Source of the DNA: Heyndrickxia acidicola
GTDB taxonomy: Bacteria > Bacillota > Bacilli > Bacillales > Bacillaceae_C
DNA length: 64,000 nucleotides
Direction: 5' to 3'
Assembly (NCBI RefSeq): GCF_001636425.1
Contig: NZ_KV440953.1
Span: 2,244,847-2,308,846, forward strand
The first letter of the stretch is position 1. Each line of letters starts with the position of its first letter. Shown here piece after piece: positions 7,922 to 17,369 of the stretch. The notes under the pieces are model-generated. The model was given only the letters and a program-made list of their open reading frames with translations, did no database searches and had not been told where the DNA came from. The position numbers and the translations under genes were made by a program.

Positions 7922-10522
7922 TTAATGCTTAACAAGGATATCAAGTTTATCATGAGCTTTCCTTACTTCGACCGTTTGATAAGGCAGAATATTGCCTGCT
8001 ATCATTTCTCTTGCAAGCTTTGTTTCAATTTGACGTTGAATATACCTTTTTAACGGCCGGGCTCCGTATACCGGATCATAGGCAGATTCCGCAATCCATT
8101 CTTTTGCTTCTTCTGTCATTTCAATTTGAATATGTTGTTCGCTCAGCCTGGATTGGAGTTCTTGAATTAGTTTAGAAATAATTCCTTTAATATTGTCTAT
8201 ATTAAGCGGTTTAAAGAGGACAATATCATCCACACGGTTCAAAAATTCAGGACGGAAGGAAGCTCGCAGTTGGCTAAAGACCTTTTCTTTCGCTTCTTCT
8301 GATATATCATCACTCTCTTGGCTCCTTTCGAGTAAAAAATGAGATCCCAGATTCGATGTCATGATAATCACTGTGTTTTTAAAATTGACTGTTCGCCCCT
8401 GTGAATCCGTTACCCTGCCGTCATCCAGAATTTGAAGCAGTACATTAAATACCTCAGGATGCGCTTTTTCAATTTCATCAAGAAGTATAACAGAGTAAGG
8501 TTTTCTCCTGACGGCTTCGGTCAACTGCCCCCCTTCCTCATATCCAACATAGCCTGGAGGAGCACCAATCAGCCTTGAAACAGTATGTTTTTCCATGTAC
8601 TCTGACATATCAATTCGGATCATTTGATCCTCGCTGTCAAATAAAGTTTGCGCTAATGTTTTGGCCAGCTCTGTTTTTCCCACCCCAGTCGGCCCTAAGA
8701 AAAGAAATGAACCAATCGGCCGGTTTGGATCCTTTATCCCTGCTCTTGCTCTCAGGACAGCATCACTGACAAGCTGAACGGCCTCATCCTGGCCAATTAC
8801 CCGTTCATGTAAAATACTTTCAAGTTTTAATAGCTTTTCTCTTTCTCCTTCCACCAGCTTGGATACCGGAATTCCTGTCCAGTGTCCGACGATAGCGGCA
8901 ATTTCATCCTCAGTGACTTCCTCGCGAAGTAGTCGGTTTTCAGTTTGCTTGCTGGCCAATGCAGACTCAAGATCTCTAAGCTCCTTTTCAAATGCAGGGA
9001 TTTTTCCATGCCTCAGCTCAGCAGCACGGTTTAAATCATATTGATTTTCTGCTTCCTCCAGCTCTCTGCGCATTTTTTCAAGCTGCTCTCTTTTCTCTTG
9101 AATTTGCTGAAGCTCTGTTTTTTCAGACTGCCATCTTGCTTTCATTTCATTGGCTTTTTCTTTAAGGTCTGCAAGATCTTTCTGAAGAATGGATAGGCGC
9201 TCTTTGCTTGCTTCATCCTTTTCCTTTTTTAATGCAGCTTCTTCAATTTCCAGCTGCATGACCCGGCGCGTCACTTCATCCAATTCACTCGGCATAGAGT
9301 CAATTTCAACACGAATCGTTGCACACGCTTCATCTACCAGGTCGATGGCTTTATCAGGCAAATAACGATCGGTGATATAGCGGTTGGATAATGTGGCTGC
9401 TGCGACAAGAGCACGGTCATGGATATTGACCCCATGATGCACTTCAAATCGTTCTTTTAAACCACGCAAAATGGAAATGGTATCTTCGACGGTAGGCTCC
9501 TGAACAAGAACCTGCTGAAAACGGCGTTCCAAAGCCGGATCTTTTTCAATATATTGCCTGTATTCATCCAGAGTTGTCGCTCCTATACAATGCAGTTCAC
9601 CCCTTGCAAGCATAGGTTTTAGCATGTTTCCTGCATCCATTGCTCCTTCTGTTTTACCCGCGCCCACAATGGTATGCAGTTCATCAATAAACAAAAGGAT
9701 GCGCCCTTCACTTTTTTTCACCTCATGAAGAACAGCCTTTAAGCGTTCCTCGAACTCTCCTCGAAATTTAGCTCCTGCCACAAGAGCTCCCATATCGAGA
9801 GCAAAAATGGTTTTATCCTTCAAGCCTTCAGGAACATCCCTGCGGACAATTCGCTGAGCAAGACCTTCCACTATAGCTGTTTTTCCAACGCCGGGCTCTC
9901 CTATTAAGACAGGATTGTTTTTGGTTTTGCGGGATAAAATTCGTATGACATTCCTAATCTCAGTATCCCTTCCAATAACAGGGTCTATTTTTCCTTCTTT
10001 TACTGCAGCAACCAGATCTCTGCCATATTTCTTTAATGTTTCATAGGTCGCTTCAGGATTTTGCGTTTCCACTTTTTGTTGCCCCCTTATCGCCATTATT
10101 TGTTTTAACAAAGACTTTTTGCTGATTTTTTGTTTATGTAGATACTCCGTAATTGGGTTGGTTTTTTGCTCCATTAAGGCGGCAGCTAGGTGTTCCACTG
10201 AAATAAATTGATCGCCAAAAGAGGTTGCTTCTTCATCCGCCTTAGCAAGCAGGTGCTGAAGACCGCTCGATATATATTGTCCAGTTAAAGTACTTCCGCT
10301 GATTTCGGGAAGCTTTTTCAATTCAGTCTCCAAAAAAGCTGACAAATCTTCTTTATTAATACCTGCTCTTTCATAAATTGTCATGAGCAGGCTATCAGGC
10401 CTTTCTAACAATGCCTTCCATACATGCGCAATGGTAATTTCAGGACTGTTCCTTTGTATTGCAAGCTGCTGGGCTGCAGCGAGACTTTCCTGTACTGTAA
10501 ATGTGTATTTCTCAATATCCAT
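7922..10522 (-). CDS. clpB: ATP-dependent disaggregase ClpB
   Basis: Hexameric AAA+ chaperone that, with DnaK, threads and rescues aggregated proteins in the cytoplasm. 866 residues: N-domain (1-145), first AAA+ module with Walker A GEPGVGKT at 208-215 and FIDELH Walker B, the long coiled-coil middle domain (about 410-525), and a second AAA+ module with GPTGVGKT near 608 and [10 protein letters not shown]. The middle domain separates ClpB from ClpC. The ATG at 10522 follows GGGGTG. No CtsR or CIRCE box is visible upstream. B. subtilis has no ClpB; many other bacilli do. Confidence 0.97.
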   Translation of the reverse strand: MDIEKYTFTVQESLAAAQQLAIQRNSPEITIAHVWKALLERPDSLLMTIYERAGINKEDLSAFLETELKKLPEISGSTLTGQYISSGLQHLLAKADEEATSFGDQFISVEHLAAALMEQKTNPITEYLHKQKISKKSLLKQIMAIRGQQKVETQNPEATYETLKKYGRDLVAAVKEGKIDPVIGRDTEIRNVIRILSRKTKNNPVLIGEPGVGKTAIVEGLAQRIVRRDVPEGLKDKTIFALDMGALVAGAKFRGEFEERLKAVLHEVKKSEGRILLFIDELHTIVGAGKTEGAMDAGNMLKPMLARGELHCIGATTLDEYRQYIEKDPALERRFQQVLVQEPTVEDTISILRGLKERFEVHHGVNIHDRALVAAATLSNRYITDRYLPDKAIDLVDEACATIRVEIDSMPSELDEVTRRVMQLEIEEAALKKEKDEASKERLSILQKDLADLKEKANEMKARWQSEKTELQQIQEKREQLEKMRRELEEAENQYDLNRAAELRHGKIPAFEKELRDLESALASKQTENRLLREEVTEDEIAAIVGHWTGIPVSKLVEGEREKLLKLESILHERVIGQDEAVQLVSDAVLRARAGIKDPNRPIGSFLFLGPTGVGKTELAKTLAQTLFDSEDQMIRIDMSEYMEKHTVSRLIGAPPGYVGYEEGGQLTEAVRRKPYSVILLDEIEKAHPEVFNVLLQILDDGRVTDSQGRTVNFKNTVIIMTSNLGSHFLLERSQESDDISEEAKEKVFSQLRASFRPEFLNRVDDIVLFKPLNIDNIKGIISKLIQELQSRLSEQHIQIEMTEEAKEWIAESAYDPVYGARPLKRYIQRQIETKLAREMIAGNILPYQTVEVRKAHDKLDILVKH

Positions 10523-10627
10523 CCTGTCACCCCACTAAACATCACTTATCTTTCATTTTATGCCATCTGCTGCCTTCAAAGCAAAAAGTTAGGCTGCAGT
10601 TTCTGCGATTTTCCATTTGATTTTCAA

Positions 10628-10793
10628 GTAGGCTCTTTTCGTAAACTTTGTTGCTAATTGACACAAAAAAATGATTTAAAATCATGATTTAGTATTAAAT
10701 GATGTGAATAGCTGCCGAAAAGATGCCACGAAGACAGACAACATACGGAATGTTGTCTGGTACGTAAAGAAACAATCTATGCAAAAACAGCCT
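10628..10793 (+). repeat. 166-bp MITE-like repeat, copy A
   Basis: Starts GTAGGCTCTTTTCGT and ends TGCAAAAACAGCC; the ends form imperfect inverted repeats. It shares a conserved core (GATGCCACGAAGACAGACAA) with copies at 27912, 54472 and 56932. This copy also holds a perfect 10-bp hairpin, CAGACAACAT/ATGTTGTCTG. It lies between clpB and the yjzC terminator and is the most diverged full-length copy. Confidence 0.8.
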
Positions 10794-10802
10794 TCAATTA
10801 AG

Positions 10803-10826
10803 AAAAACCACCCCGAAGGATGGTTT
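10803..10826 (-). terminator. Terminator of yjzC
   Basis: Minus strand AAACCATCC-TTC-GGGGTGGTTT followed by TTC. It overlaps the yjzC stop codon and abuts repeat copy A. Confidence 0.75.
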
Positions 10827-11004
10827 AAGGCTTTCTTCTATATGTCCAATGACGCTCATCATTTGAAGTTTCCGGAAAATGGTCACCGGCTTTTAAACGG
10901 ACACTTTTGGGATTCACAACATTGCTCCCATTTTCACCAACCTCAATATAAACTCCATTGTTTGGCGCTTTATCTCCTGAGTGAAAACGTTTCTTTTGCC
11001 CCAT
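10825..11004 (-). CDS. yjzC: YjzC family small protein
   Basis: 59-residue protein starting MGQKKRFHSGDKAPNNG and ending WTYRRKP, a close fit in length and sequence to the YjzC family of small basic Bacillus proteins. The motif order (PGxKAPNNGxYxExGExG, then a KLxAGDxFPET-like segment) is recognisable. AAGGAGG lies 7 nt before the ATG at 11004, and a terminator overlaps the stop. No membrane segment. Function unknown. It is too short for usual gene-length cutoffs, so it is easily missed. Confidence 0.88.
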   Translation of the reverse strand: MGQKKRFHSGDKAPNNGVYIEVGENGSNVVNPKSVRLKAGDHFPETSNDERHWTYRRKP

Positions 11005-11070
11005 TCTCCTGCCTCCTTAATTCGTCTTTAGACTTTTTTATTCTATGTAAAATCACCGATTGCATAAGCA

Positions 11071-11163
11071 TTACTTTTTTCCAGCCGACCTGTTTATTTT
11101 GCCAAATGATTTTTCGATCCAATTATCATTGTGCCAGAAAAGGACTTGTTGTTTTTTGCTCAT
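11071..11163 (-). CDS. Possible 30-residue peptide upstream of yjzC
   Basis: A frame MSKKQQVLFWHNDNWIEKSF... of 30 codons ends 67 nt before yjzC on the same strand. Composition looks protein-like (basic, with Trp and His), but the only purine-rich site, AAGGGGG, is about 13 nt from the ATG, which is long. I do not recognise it. It may be a leader peptide or chance. Confidence 0.3.
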   Translation of the reverse strand: MSKKQQVLFWHNDNWIEKSFGKINRSAGKK

Positions 11164-11201
11164 TCGTGTGAAACGGCCCCCTTTTTAGCTCTGATGAAAC
11201 A

Positions 11202-11254
11202 TTAAAGGAAAGAAAGGAACCAGTTTTTGCTACTGGTTCCTTTCTTTCCTTTAA
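11202..11254 (-). terminator. Long perfect hairpin after yitW
   Basis: A 23-bp perfect inverted repeat (11202-11224 with 11232-11254) with a 7-nt loop. The minus-strand 3' arm contains several T runs. It lies 47 nt behind the yitW stop and is probably its terminator, though unusually long. Confidence 0.65.
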
Positions 11255-11300
11255 AATGAGCTAATATCTAAATTTAACGGACTTGCGAGAACAACACTAT

Positions 11301-11609
11301 TTACGTTAAACCAAGTGCAATCTTCGCATATCTGGACATGCGATCCTTAGACCATGGCGGATTCCAGACTATATTTACTTCTGTATCCTTTACTTCAGGA
11401 ATATCGCGAAGAGCTGCTTGAACCTGGTCGACAATTACTCCTGCAAGAGGACAGCCCATTGCGGTTAAAGTCATTGTTACAGTAAGCTTGCCTTCATCAT
11501 CCAGCTCTACATCATATACTAAACCTAAATTAACAATATCTATGCCAATTTCCGGATCAATTACTTGTTCTAATGCACCATATATATTTTCTTTAAGATC
11601 TTCATTCAT
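11301..11609 (-). CDS. yitW: MIP18-family iron-sulfur assembly factor YitW
   Basis: 102-residue DUF59/MIP18 protein, involved in iron-sulfur cluster assembly or carriage in the cytoplasm. The family pattern DPEIGIDIVNLGLVY (about 18-32) and the conserved Cys in MGCPLAG (near 53) are present, with WNPPWSKDRMS near the C-terminus. The ATG at 11609 follows a GGAAGTGG site. It lies just downstream of yitV on the same strand, as in B. subtilis, likely co-transcribed, and ends before a long hairpin. The family call is firm; the client proteins are unknown. Confidence 0.9.
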   Translation of the reverse strand: MNEDLKENIYGALEQVIDPEIGIDIVNLGLVYDVELDDEGKLTVTMTLTAMGCPLAGVIVDQVQAALRDIPEVKDTEVNIVWNPPWSKDRMSRYAKIALGLT

Positions 11610-11672
11610 TCCTACCCACTTCCTTTCTAAATTTTATCTTAACAAATTTAATGCATTGTATAAAGCAAATGG

Positions 11673-12440
11673 CTATAACCATTTTTCGAACCACTTTACG
11701 GATTCAAGAACACCCTTCCTGGATACCTTATGTCCAGCCTGTGGATCTGTTATAAAGCCAAGTCTATCTTCCCTGCCTTTATATTCATCTTGAATGGACT
11801 CATAGAACTCATGGGCAAACTGATAAGGCACTAAAGGATCCTTTATTCCATGCCAAAAAAGAAGGGGCATATGCCGAAGCTTTTCCGTCTGATTGCTTAC
11901 ATCATAAGGACGTACCAGCTTAAACTGTTCTTCCAGCTCTGAATCACTGAACGGCAGCTGCACATTATTTTCTTTCAAGTGAGCAATTTGGGCTCGGGCA
12001 AGCCTTTCATATTGAGGACATCCCATCAAACTGACGGCTGCTTTTATCCAATTATATTGAGTAATAGCCCCAAAGACAGCAATCCCCCCCATGGAGGTAC
12101 CTACCAAACCAATTCTTTCTTCGTCCGCCAATCCTTTTGCCACGTAAAAATTCTTTATGGTTCCTGCTTCCTCAATCAGCTGCATAACAATATGCCAAAA
12201 CTGATACATCAGTTCGGATTCATTAAGGCCCGCATCCCTTTCACCATGCCCTGGTGCTTCAGGCAACACCACTCTGAACCCTTTTTCTGCATATAAATAA
12301 GCATAATGTAGATTATGTTCTTTAGCGGAAGTAAAGCCATGTAAAAAAAGGATAAAGGGCAATTTGGCATTTTGATTTGATGCTTGTACAATATGCAATA
12401 AAGGAACATCGTTGACTGTTTCTTTCGTAATATTTATCAT
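11673..12440 (-). CDS. yitV: Alpha/beta hydrolase YitV (prolyl oligopeptidase-type esterase)
   Basis: 255-residue cytoplasmic serine hydrolase. The catalytic triad is visible: Ser in GTSMGG (about 116), Asp in GIKDPLVPY and His in QAGHKVS; the oxyanion HGFTSAKEHN region lies near residue 33. The start is ATG at 12440, with AAGGAG 7 nt upstream; the longer frame begins with TTG and lacks a site. Substrate unknown. The order yitU-yitV-yitW matches B. subtilis, though yitU is on the opposite strand here. Confidence 0.88.
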   Translation of the reverse strand: MINITKETVNDVPLLHIVQASNQNAKLPFILFLHGFTSAKEHNLHYAYLYAEKGFRVVLPEAPGHGERDAGLNESELMYQFWHIVMQLIEEAGTIKNFYVAKGLADEERIGLVGTSMGGIAVFGAITQYNWIKAAVSLMGCPQYERLARAQIAHLKENNVQLPFSDSELEEQFKLVRPYDVSNQTEKLRHMPLLFWHGIKDPLVPYQFAHEFYESIQDEYKGREDRLGFITDPQAGHKVSRKGVLESVKWFEKWL

Positions 12441-12570
12441 ATCTTTCTCCTTCAATAGCTAACCCTTCTAATGAGCACCATTTTTTAGTATATTGTAATT
12501 ATCATCTAGTTTATCAAATCTCTTTTTCTTTTCCTAAACATATACATACAAAATCATTATTCCTTACATT

Positions 12571-12689
12571 TAGGCTCTGATAAAGAACAATGTTGATTAG
12601 AACTGATAAGTGAGACCCTGCAGGAGCTCGCAATGAGGAGGCTTCCCTGCCTTCAGAGGAAATCAACAGACAAGATGAACAGAGCCTGC
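12571..12689. repeat. Bacillus-type interspersed repeat (TAGGCTCTG/CAGAGCCTG ends)
   Basis: Bounded by the inverted ends TAGGCTCTG and CAGAGCCTG, and containing AATGTTGATT and a GC-rich middle (GAGACCCTGCAGGAG). This type is common between genes of Bacillus-group genomes. Related, more decayed copies lie near 20623, 21594, 42862 and 57586. Confidence 0.6.
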
Positions 12690-12790
12690 ATTTAAAAGGG
12701 AATGGGATGCTAAGGAAAAAGCGCTTGGAGTTTTTCAGGGCGCTACTTCTTAACATAAAACAGATAGAATAGAAATGAGGAGAATTCAGG

Positions 12791-13600
12791 ATGACGAGCC
12801 CATATTTAATTGCTTTAGACTTAGACGGAACCTTGTTGACAGACAAAAAAACAATCACAGCAAGAACAAAAGAAACCATCGCAAAAGTCAGAAATCAGGG
12901 TCATATTTTTATGATTTCTACAGGCAGGCCGTTTCGCTCAAGTGTCCAGTTTTATAATGAGCTGCAGCTGGATTCCCCAATCGTAAACTTTAACGGAGCA
13001 TTCGTACACCATCCATTAAACCGGGAATGGGGTATTTATCACCAGCCAATGTCCCTTGATGTAGCGAAGGACATTGTGAATGCCAGCCATAATTTTAAAT
13101 TATTTAACATCATTGCAGAAGTTATTGATGATGTTTATCTTCATTATCATGATGAAAAACTGCTTGAAATTTTCTGCAAAGACAAACCCAGAATTACAAC
13201 AGGGGATCTAAGAACTTTTTTACGTGAAGATCCTACGAGCTTGTTAATACACGCAGATGTAAAGGATGTACCCTCAATACGAAAGCATTTAAGCGACGTC
13301 CATGCCGAAGTAATTGATCATCGGCGCTGGGGCGCTCCTTTTCACATCATTGAGATCGTGAAGGCAGGGTTAAATAAAGCACTGGGGATTCAGCGTGTTG
13401 CTGATTATTATCAAATTCCAAGAGAAAATATTATTGCCTTTGGCGATGAAGACAATGACCTTGAGATGCTTGAGTATGCGGGAATTGGAGTCGCTATGGA
13501 TAATGCAATTGAGGCATTAAAAAATATTTCTAATGAAGTGACTTTATCCAATGAGGAAGACGGAATAGCAGTGTTTTTAGAAAATTATTTTAACCTCTAA
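12791..13600 (+). CDS. yitU: Cof-type HAD phosphatase YitU
   Basis: 269-residue HAD hydrolase of the Cof subfamily. Motif I is DLDGTL with the nucleophile at Asp10 and Asp12, motif II lies in STGRPF, and motif IV is GDEDNDLEML near residue 218; the C2 cap domain lies between. The B. subtilis ortholog dephosphorylates the riboflavin intermediate 5-amino-6-(5-phosphoribitylamino)uracil, so the same role is inferred. GAGGAG precedes the ATG at 12791. It is followed by two small genes on the same strand. Confidence 0.88.
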   Translation: MTSPYLIALDLDGTLLTDKKTITARTKETIAKVRNQGHIFMISTGRPFRSSVQFYNELQLDSPIVNFNGAFVHHPLNREWGIYHQPMSLDVAKDIVNASHNFKLFNIIAEVIDDVYLHYHDEKLLEIFCKDKPRITTGDLRTFLREDPTSLLIHADVKDVPSIRKHLSDVHAEVIDHRRWGAPFHIIEIVKAGLNKALGIQRVADYYQIPRENIIAFGDEDNDLEMLEYAGIGVAMDNAIEALKNISNEVTLSNEEDGIAVFLENYFNL

Positions 13601-13697
13601 TCGTCATTTATTACCTGATTATCACAACAAGACAGGGTTATACTAAGATTTGAGCACAGGTTATGTGTTCAACTTCTACTATAAGGCGGTGTTTCGC

Positions 13698-13853
13698 TTG
13701 GGTAAAAGGAATAAATCGAAACGTTTTGTTCAACAAGGAAAAGATGCAGTCACAAAGCACGCTGAACAATTTCCGTATCGTTCCACATACGCTGAAGCAG
13801 AAGCGCGTCAAATAGACTTTATGAAGGAATCCTCATTGGGAGGAATTGAATAA
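13698..13853 (+). CDS. Small hypothetical protein, TTG start
   Basis: 51-residue basic hydrophilic protein of unknown function. The TTG at 13698 is chosen because AGGCGGTG lies 6 nt upstream; earlier in-frame codons have no site. Its TAA overlaps the ATG of the next gene by one base (TAATG), which implies translational coupling. The pair looks conserved together, since the second gene is a DUF3813 protein. No motif recognised. Confidence 0.7.
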   Translation: MGKRNKSKRFVQQGKDAVTKHAEQFPYRSTYAEAEARQIDFMKESSLGGIE

Positions 13854-14050
13854 TGGCAAACAGGCTTTTCCAACAAGCCAGACAATTCGTTGAACTGGCA
13901 AAAGAAGCGGCCTCTGAGGGAAATAAAACAGAACAGCTTTCTGCTGCTGAAAAAGCAAAAAATGCTTTAAGCTCAGCTTATGCTAATTCTACAACCGCTG
14001 AACAGCAGCAATTACGCGAATTATCAAATGAACTAGAGCAATTAAAATAG
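13853..14050 (+). CDS. DUF3813 family protein
   Basis: 65-residue helical protein rich in Ala, Glu, Gln and Lys (MANRLFQQARQFVELAKEAA), matching the small DUF3813 family found in bacilli. One long amphipathic helical hairpin is likely; no membrane segment. GGGAGGA precedes the ATG, which overlaps the stop of the upstream gene. A strong terminator follows at once. Function unknown. Confidence 0.8.
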   Translation: MANRLFQQARQFVELAKEAASEGNKTEQLSAAEKAKNALSSAYANSTTAEQQQLRELSNELEQLK

Positions 14051-14076
14051 CTGCCAGCCTTGGCAGCTATTTTTTT
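14047..14076. terminator. Terminator after the DUF3813 gene
   Basis: ATAGCTGCCA pairs perfectly with TGGCAGCTAT around GCCT, followed by seven T. It overlaps the stop codons of both the DUF3813 gene and the opposing ipi remnant. Confidence 0.9.
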
Positions 14077-14510
14077 GGATGGATTTCAAATTCCTTTACT
14101 GCGATAAATGGATGCCTTACTGCTCGTCCATTTATTTGTCTGGGAAGAAGACTGGCTCTTAATACGTAATGTCCTCCAGGGATGCCATCGTTCTTGGTGT
14201 AATTCCATTCAGCTTTCCACAATTTTTTCTCTCCGGGACGCAATGTAATATGCTGGATAGCCTGTAAATAATACTTTCCATGACTTTAAGTGAAAATTTT
14301 GACACGGCCATTATCATATATGGTGAAATCAAAAAATTTAGTCGTTGGAAAAACCAATGACACCGTCGTAGTCGACTTATTTTCTGCTATTAGCTCAAGC
14401 TGCAGGCTGGAGCCAGTATCTGTTGTTCGAATCTCCCATTCTAACTCCTTTTTCGAATCAAGCGGATATCCCTGGTGTTGAAACAGAAGTACAGCCAGTA
14501 ATCCAATCAC
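14067..14510 (-). pseudogene. ipi: Intracellular proteinase inhibitor BsuPI homolog, interrupted by an in-frame stop
   Basis: The frame encodes a BsuPI-type beta-sandwich inhibitor: LELIAENKSTTTVSLVFPT, then FDFTIYDNG, then after a TAA at 14286-14288 the same frame continues with ITLRPGEKKLWKAEW and PGGHYVLRASLLP to a TAG at 14067. The single internal stop falls where the family usually has an aromatic or other residue. The start is also poor: a GTG at 14510 without a ribosome site, inside a hydrophobic segment. Either the gene is dead or a sequencing error created the stop. It lies beside yitT as in B. subtilis. Confidence 0.75.
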
Positions 14511-14566
14511 TTTTAAAATCGCGAAAGCCCCCTGTCCTAATGAAAGATACTCTTACTGCAGCCATA

Positions 14567-15421
14567 TCAATCCTTTCGAAAAAATCCAAAAACGTTTGTA
14601 GTTTCTACAATGTTTGTAAAGGCCTTGTTGTCCACATCTTTTATAATTCGTTCCAAATCGTAAAGCTCATAGCGAGTAATGACAATCATCAGCATATTTC
14701 TATCTTCGTTGGAAAATGCCCCCTTTGCCGGCAGCACGGTAATCCCCCGAACAAGCTTGCTATGTATCGCTTTCTTCATCTCATCCGATTTTTTGGTAAT
14801 AATCATAACGGTCAGCTTCTGATATCTTGTATGTATAGCATCAATCACCCGAATGCTTGCATATAAAGAGACAAGCGTATAAAGAGCTTTATCCCAGCCG
14901 TAAAGTGCACCTGCAGTTATAATGATGACACCATTCAACATAAAAAAATAATTGCCTACGGGTTTGTCCTTCATTCTGGAAAGCACCATTGCAATAATGT
15001 CTAATCCCCCGGTAGACGCACCGAATTTCAACGTGATTCCCACTCCAATAGCTGCCAGAATTCCTCCAAATACCGAATAAAGGAGAATATCGCCTGTAGC
15101 ATGATGAATCGGAATTACTTCCAGCAGCACAGACATAAAAATGACGGATATAAAACTGTATAAAGTAAAGGATCTTCCCACCTTCATCCATCCTAATATG
15201 GCAACTGGTATGTTAAACAAAAACAGGAGCAACCCTGTTGTAAGGTGAAGCGGGGTATACTCTGTTACAATTTTCGAAATCAACTGGGCAATCCCTGTAA
15301 ATCCACTTGCATACACATTAGCAGGCTTTAAAAACCAGTTCATCGCAATTGCGTTAAAAACAGCGCCTGCAAACACGACCACTAGTTTCTTGGTATGCTC
15401 CCAAATTAATTCTTGTTTCAT
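14567..15421 (-). CDS. yitT: YitT family membrane protein (DUF161/DUF2179)
   Basis: 284-residue integral membrane protein with about five or six hydrophobic helices in the first 200 residues and a cytosolic C-terminal DUF2179 domain (about 215-280, with ITKKSDEMKKAI and TVLPAKGAFS). Members are thought to be transporters of unknown substrate. The ATG at 15421 is preferred, with GGAGG 8 nt upstream; the longer frame starts inside that site. It lies between ipi and yitS as in B. subtilis. Confidence 0.9.
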   Translation of the reverse strand: MKQELIWEHTKKLVVVFAGAVFNAIAMNWFLKPANVYASGFTGIAQLISKIVTEYTPLHLTTGLLLFLFNIPVAILGWMKVGRSFTLYSFISVIFMSVLLEVIPIHHATGDILLYSVFGGILAAIGVGITLKFGASTGGLDIIAMVLSRMKDKPVGNYFFMLNGVIIITAGALYGWDKALYTLVSLYASIRVIDAIHTRYQKLTVMIITKKSDEMKKAIHSKLVRGITVLPAKGAFSNEDRNMLMIVITRYELYDLERIIKDVDNKAFTNIVETTNVFGFFRKD

Positions 15422-15613
15422 TTTACTTCCCTCCATACGCTACAATTATCTGCTCTTTTCTATCCATTCCCATCTTCGGTTTAAACTAACATGAAATATC
15501 CTTTTTGCTTATTATTTTTCTCTCTTGGCTTTTTAATAGCTTTTTCCGAAAATATTGTGGTTTTAGGGAAAAATAGGTACACTGTTGATAAAACAATTTA
15601 GAAGGTGGCTAAT

Positions 15614-16471
15614 ATGAACGTTCGATTATTCGCTGACAGTGCATGTGATTTACCACTGTCTTTTTTTAAAGAAAAAAATGTAACCTTGATTCCTTTGCAG
15701 GTCAACATTGATGATCGCTTATATAAAGATTTAGAAACAATCGATCCAAAGGATATCTTCAAAGAAATTCGTGAAGGAAAACTGCCAAAAACGTCTCAGC
15801 CTAATCCACAAACATTCCAGGATTTATTTAAAGAGCTTGCCGTTTCAGGAGAGCCGGGCATTTATATGGCTTTCTCATCTGAGCTTTCAGGAACGTGCCA
15901 GACAGCTATAATGGTCAGGGATCAAGTAAAAGAAGACTTTCCCGATCTGGATCTTACTATAATTGATACGAAATGTGCTTCCATTGGCTATGGGCTTGTG
16001 GTTCAGCATGCAGCAGAGCTTGCTTTGAACGGAGCATCTAAGGAAGAAATTATTAAAACAGCTGAATCTAGAAGCGAGCACATGGAGCATTTGTTTACCG
16101 TGGAGGATCTGGACTTCTTGGCCCGTGGAGGAAGACTTTCTAAAGCCTCTGCTTTTTTAGGAGGTCTTTTAAATATTAAGCCTTTGCTGCATGTTGAAAA
16201 TGGAAAATTGATTCCTCTCGAAAAGCTGCGCGGCAAAAAAAAGCTATTAAAAAGAATGCTTGACGTTATGGAAGAAAGAGGGACAGACCTGCAAAATCAA
16301 GTGGTGGGAATCAGCCACGGCGATGATGAAGCAGCAGCCTTGGAATTAAAGCAGCTTATAGAAGAGAGATTTGGGACAACTGCATTCTACATTAATACAA
16401 TTGGTGCCGCAGTTGGGTCTCACGCCGGTCCGGGTACAATGGCCTTATTCTTTTTAAACGATACGCATTGA
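15614..16471 (+). CDS. yitS: DegV family fatty acid-binding protein YitS
   Basis: 285-residue DegV/FakB-type protein that holds a single fatty acid; in the FakAB system such proteins present exogenous fatty acids for phosphorylation. The start DSACDLP, the TSQPNP loop (about 57-62), and GGLLNIKPLL (near 180) are typical. The ATG at 15614 lies 6 nt after GAAGGTGG; the upstream GTG is part of that site. It stands alone, diverging from yitT. The kinase partner FakA is not in the window. Confidence 0.88.
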   Translation: MNVRLFADSACDLPLSFFKEKNVTLIPLQVNIDDRLYKDLETIDPKDIFKEIREGKLPKTSQPNPQTFQDLFKELAVSGEPGIYMAFSSELSGTCQTAIMVRDQVKEDFPDLDLTIIDTKCASIGYGLVVQHAAELALNGASKEEIIKTAESRSEHMEHLFTVEDLDFLARGGRLSKASAFLGGLLNIKPLLHVENGKLIPLEKLRGKKKLLKRMLDVMEERGTDLQNQVVGISHGDDEAAALELKQLIEERFGTTAFYINTIGAAVGSHAGPGTMALFFLNDTH

Positions 16472-16554
16472 TCCCTTATACATATTTCTATTCCCCCTGG
16501 AAATAGTAGTAGTATGCAGCACGCTAATGCATTGCTTTGAAAGGGGGATTCTCG

Positions 16555-16686
16555 ATGTCTCACACATCCGATAATGATAAAAAAGCGCGTGATAATAATG
16601 CCCTTCGCCATGAAAAAAACATGGAGCGAGAAAAAAACCGCAAAGCGGGCAGAGATCAATACTCTAAAAAAACCGATCACTTATAA
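16555..16686 (+). CDS. DUF3941-like small protein
   Basis: 43-residue, very hydrophilic basic peptide (MSHTSDNDKKARDNNALRHE, ending KKTDHL) resembling the DUF3941 family of tiny Bacillus proteins. AAGGGGG lies 8 nt before the ATG and a good terminator follows. Probably disordered; function unknown. It is too short for ordinary length cutoffs. Confidence 0.8.
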   Translation: MSHTSDNDKKARDNNALRHEKNMEREKNRKAGRDQYSKKTDHL

Positions 16687-16704
16687 ATTTTTTATGTAAA
16701 TGTT

Positions 16705-16747
16705 AAAAAGGCATTTCACTTTTTAAAAAAAGGTGATATGCCTTTTT
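16705..16747 (+). terminator. Terminator after the DUF3941-like gene
   Basis: AAAAAGGCATTTCAC pairs with GTGATATGCCTTTTT with one mismatch, ending in a T run. Confidence 0.8.
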
Positions 16748-16877
16748 ATGTGTTTCCAATCATTAATGGTCTGTACTGAAATGGCTTTCCTCTTGGAAAA
16801 TGGGGATGAAAGTTGTCTGATGATATATTATTGTCTATAATGATGATGGAAAAATTATTTATTTTTGGAGGTTTTCC

Positions 16878-17369
16878 ATGGCTAAAGAAAGTTCTTTTGA
16901 TATCGTTTCAAATGTTGATTTGTCGGAAGTAAGCAATGCCATTCAAATTGCCATGAAGGAAATTACGACCCGTTATGATTTCAAAGGCAGCAAAAGTGAT
17001 ATTAAATTGGATAAAGACGAACTAGTTCTTGTTTCTGATGACGAATTTAAAATGGATCAACTGAAGGATGTCCTGTTTAGTAAACTAATCAAACGCGGCG
17101 TTCCTGTGAAAAATTTGGATTACGGTAAAATGGAAGCGGCTGCAGGTGCCACTGTACGCCAGCGGGCAAAGCTTGTTCAAGGAATTGATAAAGAGAATGC
17201 CAAAGCCATTAACACGATTATAAAAAATAGCGGAGTCAAAGTGAAAAGCCAGGTTCAGGATGACCAAATTCGCGTAACTGGCAAAAGCCGCGATGATTTA
17301 CAGCAAATCATGGCTGCCATCCGTGGAGCAGATTTGCCGATTGATGTCCAATTTGTGAATTATCGATAG
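16878..17369 (+). CDS. yajQ: YajQ family nucleotide-binding protein
   Basis: 163-residue member of the YajQ/UPF0234 family (YitK in B. subtilis), two ferredoxin-like domains reported to bind nucleotides, including c-di-GMP in some bacteria. The conserved start [17 protein letters not shown], the TRYDFKGS segment (about 31-38) and the C-terminal [11 protein letters not shown] are intact. GGAGG precedes the ATG at 16878. Its TAG stop codon is shared with the start of a bcr1-like repeat. Role in this organism unknown. Confidence 0.93.
   Translation: MAKESSFDIVSNVDLSEVSNAIQIAMKEITTRYDFKGSKSDIKLDKDELVLVSDDEFKMDQLKDVLFSKLIKRGVPVKNLDYGKMEAAAGATVRQRAKLVQGIDKENAKAINTIIKNSGVKVKSQVQDDQIRVTGKSRDDLQQIMAAIRGADLPIDVQFVNYR

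Noticed and set aside
10523-10627. CtsR or CIRCE operator upstream of clpB
   Set aside because: Searched by eye for the CtsR repeat and for TTAGCACTC-type sequences; none present.
10704-11171. 155-codon plus-strand frame
   Set aside because: It crosses repeat copy A and the antisense of yjzC; no start signal or protein-like motif.
12514-12879. 121-codon minus-strand frame
   Set aside because: It runs through an interspersed repeat and into the antisense of yitU, with no ribosome site.
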